DNA from: Capsicum annuum
Lineage: Eukaryota > Streptophyta > Magnoliopsida > Solanales > Solanaceae
Assembly (NCBI RefSeq): GCF_002878395.1
Contig: NC_061115.1
Coordinates: 154,559,201 to 154,623,200 of the forward strand
Direction of reading: 5' to 3'
DNA: 64,000 bases
Both the position numbers and the translations under genes were made by a program. Position 1 is the stretch's first letter, and the number at the start of each line of letters is the position of its first letter. A model generated the notes under the pieces. The model searched no databases and was not told the DNA's origin. It worked only from the letters and a program-made list of their open reading frames with translations. This document shows positions 23,131 to 34,978 of this stretch, one piece after another.

Positions 23131-23834
23131 AGAGATAAGCTGATCTAGGCGTTATATGATTAGGAATGAACCTCGCACGTGTAATTTTTTATTATTTAAA
23201 ATTAGATAATTTTATCTATTAAAAAAGTTTTTAATGAAGTGCAAAAAGTTCAAAACATATATTTTATTGTAAGCACATATATGTTTTACCACCAAAAATT
23301 TTAAGTGGTTAATAGATTTAATATACTATAGATGTAAATGTAGATTTATAAAATTTGCGCAGTTGACTAATGGTAGAAGAAAATTATGTTGCATCCTAGA
23401 AGCTGAATCAAACTTAACAAAAAGACAAATCAAAAAGAAGAAAAGAAACATAATAAAATAGAAAGGAGGAAGTGAGAAAGAAACGGACCTAAAAATTGTT
23501 TAGCCATTTTGTTATAAGTAGATGTTCGTTTCTTGAGACTTTCGAAACTCTAAGCAAATGGTGGTGATGATATAATATATGGTGGAATTTATCAATAACA
23601 ATAACATATCTAATTTACGTGAACGTGTGTTGCACGTTAATAATAACGTGTAGATATTTAATCAACTATTTATATGAAGGAATAACTAATTTAACTAATA
23701 AGAAAATCATATGATATTTGTATACATAAACAAAAACCTACCATAAATATTAATATTCTTCCAATAAATTCTAGGACTCTTATTTACATGAGTAAAGTAT
23801 TGCTATAAAAAAACATCCACACTTGACTTTTTTT
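23131..23834. other. AT-rich spacer with Helitron-like fragments
   Basis: At 23155-23235 a block is shared with 58160-58240 (CTCGCACGTGTAAT, TTTAAAATTAGATAATTT, TTTTTAATGAAGTGCAAAA), in the minus orientation of the 25295 family. At 23629-23645 there is a perfect AACGTG-TGTTG-CACGTT hairpin with no CTAG after it. No gene is seen. Confidence 0.4.
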
Positions 23835-25294
23835 CTAGTCAAGTGTACATGCTTTGCGCGTGAGTCTCGTGTTGATAAATAAAAATATATATAAATAAAT
23901 AAAATTATTTTAAAATAGCAATAATGTTATATCTATTTAAAAGATATAATTTGACACTATAAGTATTTCATCTTAGTCAATAAAATTATATATATACAAT
24001 GAAAAATTTAATTAATAAAAAATTTCTGCTCACCAAAGAAAAAGATGTACAGAAAAATTAAGCTATAGAGGAGCATTTGTCATACCTATATGTCATATTA
24101 AATTTAAATAAAAATATTATTAGTACTATATAATCCATTTTAGGGCTGAGACTAATATTCATGATATGAAATATAACTGAAAGGGAGAAAAAGGTCGAAA
24201 AATTAAGAGAGTGCAAATAACAATACACTCTGTAAGAATATACTATTATCTTTCGATCTTGTCCAACATTACTTTTCTACCTTGCTACAACTAATGGTCG
24301 TACATGGACAAATATTTTACTCTCTTCAATTACTCAAAATCAATATTATATATGTCTTTAATAGAAGAAAGTACATAGTTAAATGTAAATATTTACCTGA
24401 TACACTTACGACAACATCATATGATACATATTGAAAACGTTAACCTCAATTTCTTTGTGACTAATAAATTAACCCACATATGATCGACAAAAAAATTATT
24501 GAGAGAATAATTTCCTTCTAAATAATAAATGTAGATATCGATAGATTAGCTAACTTTTGAAAATAATAAATCGTATGTTAATTTAAATTGGTAGAAATTA
24601 TACCTCAATTATCCATGTTCTTTTGAAGCTTTGAATTTGAATTGAAATTTTCACCCTTAACGCATTCTTCCGGGCGAGGTCATAACCTATCAAACATAAA
24701 TTATAACAAAATCTCAAAAATCAAGGATAGAATCTCAAAATACCACAAATCACACATAAAAACCACATAGTTAGGCAACTAAAACAACGATTAAAAGTAA
24801 CGAACAACCTAATAAAAGAAATTTAAAGTGCAACGAAAATACAAATTAAATGAAAAGCAAAGAGATGAGTACTTGGATGTTAACTTTAAAAAAGGAGAAT
24901 TTACTTAATTTGTTTTCCATTTTAAGTAAAATTCTTGCCAAAATAACCTACCTATTTTTGTTAAGTTATTATTGAAAAAAGTCTTACAAATTCAGTGAAG
25001 AAGTTACTACTAAAGTAGTATTTGGTTACGTAAAGGCCTTTTTTTTTGTAAAAGATTAATACATAGTTCCTCAAATATAAATTAATCACTCAAAATCAAT
25101 AGTAACTTTTATTATGTTTAAATAAGGGAAGATTTAATAACCAATTTTTAGTAGGAAATCTAAAATATTATAAAATAATTAAATAATAATTTAATAAAAT
25201 TGAAAATGACAGTTTTATCTATTGCCGAGTCTTTTAATGAAGGATAAAAAGTTCAAATCACTTCTCTAAGGGTCTTCACACTTTTAATATATTA
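23835..25294 (-). mobile_element. Helitron-like element, minus orientation
   Basis: The 5' block of the family (GTGTGAAGACCCTT ... GATTTGAACTTTTT ... CCTTCATTAAAA) is read leftward from about 25294 to 25205. A 3' end of the family type lies at 23835-23870 on the minus strand (CACGCGCAAAGCATGTACACTTGACTAG). The base after CTAG is A rather than the expected T, so this end is imperfect. The body is AT-rich without coding signal. Confidence 0.4.
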
Positions 25295-25415
25295 TCTATA
25301 TCTATATCTATCTATAATATATATAATATATTAAAAGTGTGAAGACCCTTAAAAAAATGATTTGAACTTTTTGCCCTTCATTAAAAGTCTTCACAATAGA
25401 TAAAATGGTCATTTA
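25205..25415. repeat. Head-to-head inverted repeat of Helitron-like 5' ends
   Basis: 25268-25295 and 25323-25350 are perfect 28-bp reverse complements around a 27-bp (TCTATA)n-type spacer. Weaker matching continues outward to about 25205 and 25415. Confidence 0.85.
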
Positions 25416-27978
25416 CTATTTTTGTAGAAATATTATTTAATTATATTTATAATATTTTAAAAAAGAAGTCTTAAAATATATGATAAGTTCTAAAAATGAA
25501 AAAGTATTAAAATATATGATACAACACAATATATGATAAAAATTATTAGAAAATTAAAAATCATTGACTACTAAAATATATGAAAAAAAAAGGAAAGAAA
25601 AACTTGAAAAAGAAGCTTTTTGTGGGCTAAAGAAGTACACGTCAATACTAATTTCCTAGGATAAGTTCAAAAGGAAAAAGGAATAATAAAAATAAGTTGG
25701 ATAATTTATTACTATTATTCTGAAATTGTTATTGTAATTCTTTAATTTAATTGTCATTATTATTATTTGATAATATACTTTTATCAAATTATTAATTAAT
25801 TATTTTTATAAGATTTAAAATTAAAGAATTCTACAATATAGAATGAGATATTAAGTGAATTAATAATTAAAAGAATTAATATTGGTAAATATATTGGACT
25901 CCTAAGTAAAAGAAAAATTTGTATGTGAAGGTGACTACTAAATATATGGAAAGTTTATGTGAAAGTTGACTACTAAATATATGGAAACACTTCTAAAGTT
26001 TATGAATTCTCCACTTCTATAAAAAATTTATAATATACAAAAATCTTAATTGGAGATTGCCAACGCAAAAAAAGTAATACGTTTTGTTGCTTCTCTTCGC
26101 CGAAGCTATATTTTTGTTCGTTAGAATTTAAGATCCATCAGCTATTGTTTTGATTGCAAGGATGTTAAGGACAAGGGAGAACACTGAACACGAAATAGCA
26201 TACTTAATTTTTTTTTTGCAATTCTTATTATTAATTTATTACAATGTGTGTGAGAATTTTCTATTTTTGCAATAATTTTCTATTTTTGCAATTTTTGTTG
26301 TTGAGTTCTTGTCTTGCTTCTTGTTTATGCTCATGTAAAATAGTTCCAACAAAACCTTTTTTGTTTGTATGTTAGGAAGAATGTACAATAGTCACAACTA
26401 TACATAGTGATATTATTATTTATTATTTAAGCATATGAAAAGTCATCAAACATAATTATGACATCTAATTAGAAGTCCTTTATTTTTTTCTAAGCATGAT
26501 ATTCTTAATGTTTATCGTGATTTGTGATGAGAAGTACTTTATCAGCTAATGAAAATATAAATCGTAGTTTTTCACTCAATATTTTTCGTTGTAACATTTG
26601 AATAGTTGTGCACTTCTACTATGTGATACGTAATTACTTATATTTATATATTCACGATCTTCAAATCCTAAATTCGTCATTTTCATCAAAGAATTTGTTT
26701 CGCTATTTAGTTTAATTTTTGTTACACTATTTTAATCGTAAGTGCTCAACAAAATTTTATTTTTTTAATGATAAATAATGCATGAAAAAGTAAATAGAAG
26801 GAAAAAGTATTTGACATATAAATTTTGATGAATTCAAGATAATACAGAAAATATATATCCTGCAAGAAATTAGCTTTATACTAGTTTATGCACAAGGTAC
26901 TAGAAAATTACTTTGTGGAATGACAATGCAGCGTTAGTGTGCATGCATAGATATCTAAAGTAGGAGAATCCATATGTTTGTTATAGATGAGCATGATTGC
27001 TTGTCACCAAGAACATTTTTGTTAAGAAATTCAACAAATATCTAATTTATTATTCGAGTAATATTTAAAAGTTGTTGGTGACAATACACACATTTCTAAT
27101 AACCCCAAATATGAACATCAATCGATAATTTTCTTCTCTCAATTGTTAACAGCCAAGAACATGAACATCCCAATTAAATTTATTAATGCGTGCACATTTG
27201 AGTTCGAAGTATAAATTAAAATTATGGTTGATGCCTTGATAGGTATACTTTTTTTATTTTTAAGGAATCAAGATGGCTCGAATTTAAATTTTCAAAGCCA
27301 ATGTTGGAGAGCTTGAGAGTATTGGTGGAACCTTTAATTATGAATTAGGTTGTTCATATTTAGGGTTTAATTTGGCAGGCATATAATTAGTTGGGGTGTT
27401 AAATAGCCCCGTAGTAAAATGGAGGTTAAAAGTGACTAATAAATAAAAATAAAGGAACACTTTTTACTAACATTTTATGTGATTCTCTTTAGTTTTTTCG
27501 AGTACCATGTATAAACACAAGGATTCTGAAAGCTTCTCAATAATTAAGATTTTTTTATTATTTGGTATAGATAAAATTTATTGTAATATTTATAAGCTAA
27601 TATTTAGCAGTTTGAAACTATTTAAAGTTATATCTGTTAAATAAAACTTGTTGTCAAATTTATAAACTAATATTTAGTACTCTGAAATTATTCAAAGTTA
27701 CATCTATTAAATCTTTATGTATTTGTAAAATGTAAGAATTCACGATATTAAGTACTTTGAAATCGGTTAAAATCTTAATCATGCCTGTTTAGGATTCTTG
27801 ACTCCAATGTTCAGAATGTATTAGATTCAATTATTGTGTCATAATATTTATTTTTCATCAGTTAAACAAATGTCACATTTATTTTAATGCTAATCGCTAT
27901 TTTTTTTTATTAATCTTTTTTGTGTATTTTTAAATAATTAACGTGATCCACACGTGCAAAACACATATACAAAACTAG
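25295..27978 (+). mobile_element. Helitron-like element, plus orientation
   Basis: Starts A|TC at 25294-25296 (TCTATATCTATATCTATC) with the family 5' block at 25330-25415. Ends with CACGTGCAAAACACAT (imperfect ACGTG/CACAT hairpin) and ACTAG, CTAG at 27975-27978, followed by T. The total is about 2.7 kb. The interior at 26090-26330 (for example CTTCTCTTCGCCGAAGC) is less AT-rich and could be a captured untranslated leader, but no protein could be read. Confidence 0.5.
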
Positions 27979-27979
27979 T

Positions 27980-28200
27980 ATACTAAAAGTGTGAAGACCT
28001 TTAAAAAAGTGATTTAAACTTTTGACCTTTCATTAAAACTTTTTGCAATAGACAAAATTGTCTTTTCACTTATTTTTATATAATTATTATATTATAATAT
28101 TTAAAATTATAAAGTTCTAAAATATATAATAAAAAAATATATTTTAATAAATTTAAATAATTGTTATTTAGTTGTTCTCCTAAAATTTAGGACACCAAAA
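27980..28200 (+). mobile_element. Second Helitron-like 5' block in tandem
   Basis: Immediately after the CTAGT of the preceding element, the family 5' block starts again (ACTAAAAGTGTGAAGACCTTT, TTTCATTAAAA, GACAAAATTGTC). No 3' end could be found, so this is a fragment or an older copy the first one joined. Confidence 0.45.
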
Positions 28201-29815
28201 CCAACTAAATATATTATTAAATCCTAAAAGTGTTGTGACGGAAATATAATTATAGCAGCCCTTTTTTTCGCTCACGTGTTCCCTTCATGATTAATTTGAA
28301 TAGTGATTCAATTAGATTTGGTTATTTAATCTAAGAAATCACAATATTTAATATTTCTGAATCAATTAAAATTTTATCTTATATAAAAAATAAATTTTAT
28401 AATTCTATTTAAATAATATTTTAGATTAAAATTTATAAGGAACAAACTTTGTTTTATTTTTACTTTTCAAGCTGTGTGTTTATTATCATGTCTTTTTTGG
28501 ATCTTTCTTTATTGTTTTAGTTCATAACCTTACAGATTATTTATGAATTATAGATAATTAACAATTGATAATATTTATTTATTTTTTGATAATTTCTCAT
28601 GTTTCTTTTTCAGGTGAAAATTTCTATAGAAAAATTGAACGAAATAAACATGTTGTCGTGAATGAAATAGCCAACAAATCAAAAGTTAATTTTGATAACG
28701 TTATTTAACTATATTTTGATAGGTTATTCTTTAGTGTATTTGCTCAGTTTGGGCCTCTACGAATAGGCTTTCTAATTATCTCGAGATGCTGTGTTTGATT
28801 TTTTTGGAAGGGAGGGTGGGGGGGAACGGGGGCGGGGTACTCTTTTTGTTATTTTTTCATGTTTATTCTTGAATTTGTTCGAATTTGCCTGTCAAGTTTG
28901 AAATTTGCTTACAACCCTAGACTACCATTCAAATTGTGGTGAGGAGCTGAACAATCTTCTAGGTATTACTGCTGCTGATTGATAAATTTTCATTTACTAG
29001 AGTTGTTTAGCTAAAAAAAATCACTATTTTAGTCCAAATTAACATTTATTGGATAGTAATATTATTGTGTTTGCCAATTGAATGTTTGTTCAATGCTCAT
29101 CAATTTGGATCATAATTTGCTTTTGCATATGAAATGTTTCTTCTCGTGTGGGGTTCTGTTTTGTGTCTTTTTGCTCTATTTAAAGAACCTTTAGTTTTGT
29201 GTGATTGTATTGGAATGAAGTGGACCTGAATAGAGCGAATGAATAGTATTCACGAGGACAATCCCATCGTTTAGAAATTCAGATGTAGTTGATTAGTTGA
29301 TGTGTAGTACCTTTCTTAAGGAGAGATTTGAAGTAACTAATAAAGTTGTTGTCATATGATCTTCAGGTCACCAAAAACAACTTCTTACAAAAATTTGATC
29401 AGTGTTACTTTCATAACAATAAAATTATACTATTTTTATTAGCTACTAAACTAAGTTGATTCTACTTTAATACAATGTATTATATTTATATGGTATTTCA
29501 TCGGCATAATTTGATCCAATAAGTTGAGAATATTGATATTACAATAATAGGTTATAAATTTATTATCATCGATATGAACATACTCTCATAATAATTATAT
29601 GAAAAGAAGGAAAAAAATATTCTGAAGAGTTTTGTATGTTAAAAATGCTTCATATAAGTAATGAAAAGTTTTGCTTAACCGTGGCTTTTCATACACTATT
29701 TTATACTAAATAAAAAAATAGTGGAAGATTATGCTCATAAAACATATATGATCTCTTTTTATATTAAACTTCAAATTGTTCACTAGATTTATGATGCTTG
29801 TGCTCTCGATCACAA
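28201..29815. other. AT-rich spacer with a G-quadruplex motif
   Basis: No reading frame is convincing. 28741-29330 is somewhat richer in GC and resembles intron or leader sequence, but nothing could be assigned. A G-run cluster lies at 28810-28837. Confidence 0.4.
28810..28837 (+). other. G-quadruplex-type motif
   Basis: Five G-runs (3, 3, 7, 5 and 4) separated by loops of 1-3 bases, which satisfies the usual G3+N1-7 pattern, in otherwise AT-rich DNA. Confidence 0.7.
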
Positions 29816-32647
29816 TTTAACTTCCTAAAATTTGATGAAATATGTGAAATTTATGTGATTTAACTGTTTTACCCCTTTTCGTAGTTGCATTATACTATTT
29901 TTGGGGTGTGGGGGTGATTGACATGATTTTCGATGCATTTTGGTACCATTTATGCGATATTGTGGTTTTTGATGGTTTCGAGAGCCTTATTTTGGATTTA
30001 TATAGATATCTTTGAATTCGTGTGACGGATGATCGAATGGAGTACGCAAGCAGATCCAGAATATCGATTTTAGGCTAGATAGACCTTTGGTTTAGGTCCC
30101 AGTGCACCCGAGCTCATTTCGACCTATTCATCGGAAAGTTAAAAAATTGAAAATATGGGTGTGGACCTACATTTAATCGAAATGACCTCGGATGGAAAAT
30201 CCAACTTCTCCATCAGATCCGAAATATTAATTTTAGGGTGTTAGCATATCTGATAAGTTTTTACGACTTTTAAATCTCATTTTGATTCTTGGTTTGGAAA
30301 ATTACAATTTCGGGTTTCGGGATCAACTTTTTGAAAATGATGTTTTATCGTAAATCCGACTTCGTCAACGCGTCCGTAACATCAAATTTAGTGTGGTTGC
30401 ATAGTTCGTTTGCATATATCGAACTCCAAATGAATTCCGGATACCCCGTCGATGTCCGAATTGACTTAAAAAAACAGGTTTTCTGCTATATCTGTGCAGA
30501 AAAATCTGGAATAATAAATAGCAGTTTCGGGCCTATTTGCTCATTTTTCATATTGCCTGTTGGGAGTTAAACCTATAAAGTGTGGGAGTTTAAAAGTAAA
30601 ACTTGTGGGAGCTTGTGAATCTAGATTAACAAATATTTCTTGATTTTATTACAGATTTAAAGTAAGAATATACTTTTTTCTTAGTAATTTCTTGATTAAT
30701 TTCTCTAAATCCAAAAATCTTAGGGCTTGATTTTAAATTTCAATTTCACTCCTTTTCACTTAAATAGTATTTTTATCTTATAATTGCTAGTTTTTATCAA
30801 TTTAACCTGTAAAACAATTCCGATTCTTGATTTTAACCCAGATTTTAAAGATTTTACCCGGTAAAGCTCAAAAATAGTTTTTCTTCGATTTGAACCTTGA
30901 TTTGACTTGGGTTTTCAGCTGTAGGTTTCTAAAAATATGGGGAACACATTTTAAAAGTAAAGTTTTGATTTTGCCCTTCTTTTTTGGAAACCCGTTCCAG
31001 AGATCCATTTTGATCGAACCAAAAGTAGTCAATATGGGTGTCATTGATTTTGTTTTGATGTGTATATTTGATATTTGATATACTTAGTGGAGTTTGGGAT
31101 CGTTCGTGGAAATTAAGGTCATGAGTTCGGAGTATAGCGGACCAGTTTTGACTTTCGAGGTAGGTTATGGCTTAACTCTTTCAGACTGGGCTAGGTAGTA
31201 AATGATGGTATAAAATGCATGTTAAGGATGAGAACTAATCATGAAAAGTGTCTATCTATGTGTTGTGCCCGTGTGGGGGGCCTATATTTGAAGTAATTGC
31301 CGAAATTGAGATATTATGTGATGTGTGTGGTTGTGTGGAGTCCTATGTGATGTTGATAGCCCTAAATACATGTGAATAATTATACTATATTGTTGAAATG
31401 CCTAATATGGTACCATTGGTGTATTGTGATATATTTATACTTGTTGGTTTATGAGACATGTGAAAATTCATAGATGAAACACAAATAATAAGTGCATATT
31501 GACTCACATGATTGTGGAAATGTATCATTGTGGTTCGTTGTGGAACTATATCATGTGGTTGCCTGTGGAAATACTCTTTGTGATTGGTTGTAAGAATTAT
31601 ATCCTCATATCATACTCATTCATGAAATATTGGTACTACCGTGGCAATACCTTTTTAAAACCCTCCCCAAGGGATGTGTCGGGGAGGAGATATTGTAACA
31701 CCTTATAAAATCACTTTTGAAGAATGTGCCGAAAAAGAGATATGAGATATGTGGATTGTATATGGGCTGACGAACCCCCCATGGGTCCTACATTGGGAAG
31801 CTTTAGCTCAATAGGTGTATAGAGGGATTGTGCGACGATCTTGTGCATCATCATTATTATATACATTGCACTTACTTTATTGTATTTATATTGTGTTGTA
31901 TTGCCATAGTGACTTGTCGTCTATATATTTGTCTTACCTTCCTTTACTTATATTTGATGATCTTGTATCTACATGTTCCCCTTGTTCTACTTATATGTGA
32001 CATAATATATACTTGAGTTCTATATCTTGGTGTGTTGTTATAATATATGTGATATATTAGAACTGTTAGTGCAACCAGTGTGGGCTACCGTTGTGGAACA
32101 TTTTTTGAGTGCAGGCGATGTGCCCTCAGTGTGTATTTTGTATGTTTTATTTTCTACTTTGCCCGGTCGGCCTATGATACCTACTAAGTACAAGTGGACC
32201 GTACTCATGCCTACTGCGCCCTTTCGGTGTAGGTCCTAACTCGAGTGTGCCTCAGATTGGTTGATTTCAGGCACCTTCAGATTTCTCAAGGTAGCGGTTG
32301 AACATTCATACATCTGAAGTTCACCTCTACCTTTCTGTATTAGTTATGTCTTTATTAGTGTTCAGAGACGAATATTTCCATTTGTGGTTAGTTTTCTTAT
32401 GTATTTGACTCCAAAATTGTATTAGTACTTCTTATACTGTTGACACCAGGTTTTGGGAGTTATGGCTGGATGTGTTATTTTATTCTTTCCGCTTTTATTA
32501 TATCATAGTGGTTCGACTTCGTTCTAAAAGCCTTACCTTGGGGGTATTCTAACTTTTTTCTCTTTGTGTATTAATTTGGATGATAGGCTTACTTATCAAG
32601 GTTCGCCTCGACAAGTGTCATCATGACTCTTATTTATGTATTTATTT
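29816..32647 (+). repeat. Solo LTR, related to the Ty3/gypsy LTRs
   Basis: Reverse complement of the LTR at 11839-14712 along its whole length: the start TTTAACTTCCTAAAATTTG corresponds to TGTAACGACCTGAAAATTTG, and the end reads CATCATGACTCTTATTTATG before diverging. It is about 2.8 kb against 2.87 kb. No primer site, coding region or purine tract lies beside it, so it is a solo LTR in the opposite orientation. It is more diverged than the two LTRs are from each other, and no target duplication is recognisable. Confidence 0.8.
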
Positions 32648-33186
32648 ATTTTGAAGGGGGGGGGGGGGGGATTCCTGACACACAAGGAGTTTCTTCTGTT
32701 GGCAACATCGATAGTAAGAGATTACATGATAAAATGTATTTGTGCATTGCTGTGATCTTTGAATTTCCTTTTTCCCTTTTGTTTTGTATAACCGTAATTT
32801 TGTAATTGCTTAGGATTATTTACTACTTTTTATTTTTGTATATTACAATTATAGTTCTCTTCGTCACTTTTATTTGCCTGCTTTGAACTTTGCATGGCTC
32901 TTATAAAATAATGATTTGACATGAATATTTTTTGACAATACCCATATTACTTGATATTTAATATTTGATTTGGGAGAGGAATGCATCTGATGGTGAGCAA
33001 CCTGGTCTTCAAATGGATGGATTGTCACTCCAGAGGAGTATAGGACATTGCATAACCAAGTTGTCCTTACTGAGGACAAAAGATACTACACGGGGGGACA
33101 TGGAAAAATGCCTTATTTTTTAAAAATACAAAACTAATCAAAACTATTCTTATTTTTAAAAAATAACAACATATTCAATGTATTTT
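32648..33186. other. Spacer with a 15-G run
   Basis: A G15 homopolymer lies at 32656-32670. The rest is AT-rich with no supported gene. Confidence 0.5.
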
Positions 33187-33266
33187 CGTAAAGTGAGATC
33201 TAGATAGGGTAAGTATACACAGTCCATACCACCATCTCAGACGAGGTAGAGAGGCCGTTTGAATAA
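33187..33266 (-). mobile_element. TS-type SINE fragment
   Basis: On the minus strand it reads CGGCCTCTCTACCTCGTCTGAGATGGTGGTATGGACTGTGTATACTTACCCT..., in pieces typical of Solanaceae TS SINEs: ACAGCCTCTCTACCT, a GAGGTAG.GGTA segment, and CTGCGTACA.TTTACCCT. The tRNA-like start and the TTG tail are missing. Confidence 0.6.
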
Positions 33267-33699
33267 TAAAAAACTTTGAAAACTATCATTAATTTTTTTT
33301 CTAACAACATTATCTTATCTCAAGCGAGCCAAAACAAAACTGTCGTAGTAGTTAATTTTTTGAAAATAAAAAAATTAGTCATTTTTTTTTGATAAAATAG
33401 AAGTCCTCTTTTCAAGTTATAGTATCCTATTACAAATACTAATGTGTGTGTACGTACATACGCACACATACACATATTATGTAGGAATCCTAAATCAAAT
33501 TTATTTTGGTTTGTGAAAAAAATATTTTTTCCCCCCTGAACTTGTCCTCCAAACTCACTTTAGCACTTAAACTTAACTTCCATTTATTTACCCCCCTTAA
33601 CAACTTTCAAGTGAATTAAATTCACTCCTTATGACTGACGTGACAAAAAAAAGCGAGTGAATTTTTTTAAAAAAATGGGCCCACTTTTATGTTTATATA

Positions 33700-33705
33700 T
33701 ATATA

Positions 33706-33742
<37 letters not shown>
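33700..33742. repeat. (TA)n microsatellite
   Basis: TA repeats inside the terminal-repeat element. Confidence 0.9.
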
Positions 33743-33746
<4 letters not shown>

Positions 33747-34528
33747 AAGTCAAGGGCATAACTTCATCTTCTTCATCAGTAGAAGATCATCACTCCCCTT
33801 CCTCACCCCTACCCCCCCCCCCCCCCCCCACCCTCCATTTCTTCATCTTCTTCATACCCCCACCCCGTTTCTTCGTAATCCCCTTTCTATCAAGTCCTAA
33901 TTGATTCAAGATTTCATTTTTCGACAGTCAAAAAGGGTTCAAGATTGATGAACTAGTTTGATTCTTGGCCAAGAATTTCATGTCATGCGAATACCATCTA
34001 TGTCATTTTTGAATTTCAGACTGTTTATGCCATTTCTGTAGGCATTTTTTTAGTAAAAAATTAAAAATTTGAGAGTTTTGGGATTTTGGGTTTTGATTAA
34101 TGTGAAAGAATTTGGATTTAAGATTTTGTGTATTGATATGTTTTTGTGATCATGTACTTGTATTTAGTTCATTATTGAATTTTCTCAAGTTAATTTAAGT
34201 TAATTTTACATTTGATGAAGAAAAAAATTCATTAAAAAGCTTGCAATAATGGTGAAAGAAAGATAAAAAGGGGTTCTTTTATGTGAAGAAGAAGAAGGAG
34301 GTGGAGAAAGGGGAGATGGGGGGTTGTTGTACTGAAGAAGAAGAAGTAATTGGGGTGAGTTGGCGTGGGGTGGAGGCTGTGAAAAAGAAGAAAGAAGGGG
34401 GTGGGGTCTATTTTATTTATATAAAATATATATTTATATATAAAAAATAAGGGGGGACGCGGGGGATGGGGGGTTGCTGTACTGAAGAAGAAGAAGAAGT
34501 AATTGGGGTGGAGTGGCGTGGGGTGGGG

Positions 34529-34530
<2 letters not shown>

Positions 34531-34563
<33 letters not shown>

Positions 34564-34712
34564 CATATATATATATATATATATTTNNNNNNNNNNNNNN
34601 NNNNNNNNNNNNNNNNNNNNNNNNNNNNNNNNNNNNNNNNNNNNNNNNNNNNNNNNNNNNNNNNNNNNNNNNNNNNNNNNNNNNNNTATATATATATATA
34701 TATATATATATT
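34531..34712. repeat. (TA)n microsatellite interrupted by 100-N gap
   Basis: TA repeats border Ns at 34587-34686 on both sides. The assembly probably collapsed or broke in the repeat. Confidence 0.95.
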
Positions 34713-34978
34713 TAAAAGAATATATAAAAAATATGTGTGTGGAATTATTTAAAAAAAAATAAATTATAATTTATTATGTGGCAATGACATGACACTGATG
34801 TGGCAGTGATTTGGTAATGACGTGACGCGTGTGTAGTGCACTCTCCGTGTAAGAGTGGGATTTTGATTTTGAGGGTGAATTTAATTGTCTTGAAAGTTGT
34901 TAAGGGGGGTAAATAAACGGAAGTTAAGTTTAAATGTTACAGTGAGTTTGGAGAACAAGTTCAAGGGAAAAAGATGTC

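Larger units (their letters stand above)
33522..34978. mobile_element. Non-autonomous DNA element with terminal inverted repeats of about 105 bp
   Basis: 33522-33630 and 34872-34978 are clear reverse complements (shared blocks TGAACTTGT, CTCCAAACTCACT, AACTTAACTTCC, TTTACCCCC, TTAACAACTTTCAAG). Long terminal repeats without coding capacity suggest a Mutator-like element, but a 9-bp target duplication could not be found, so the superfamily is open. The interior has a C-run, (GAA)n tracts, a tandemly duplicated 70-bp segment (34317-34385 and 34467-34530) and an assembly gap. Confidence 0.6.
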
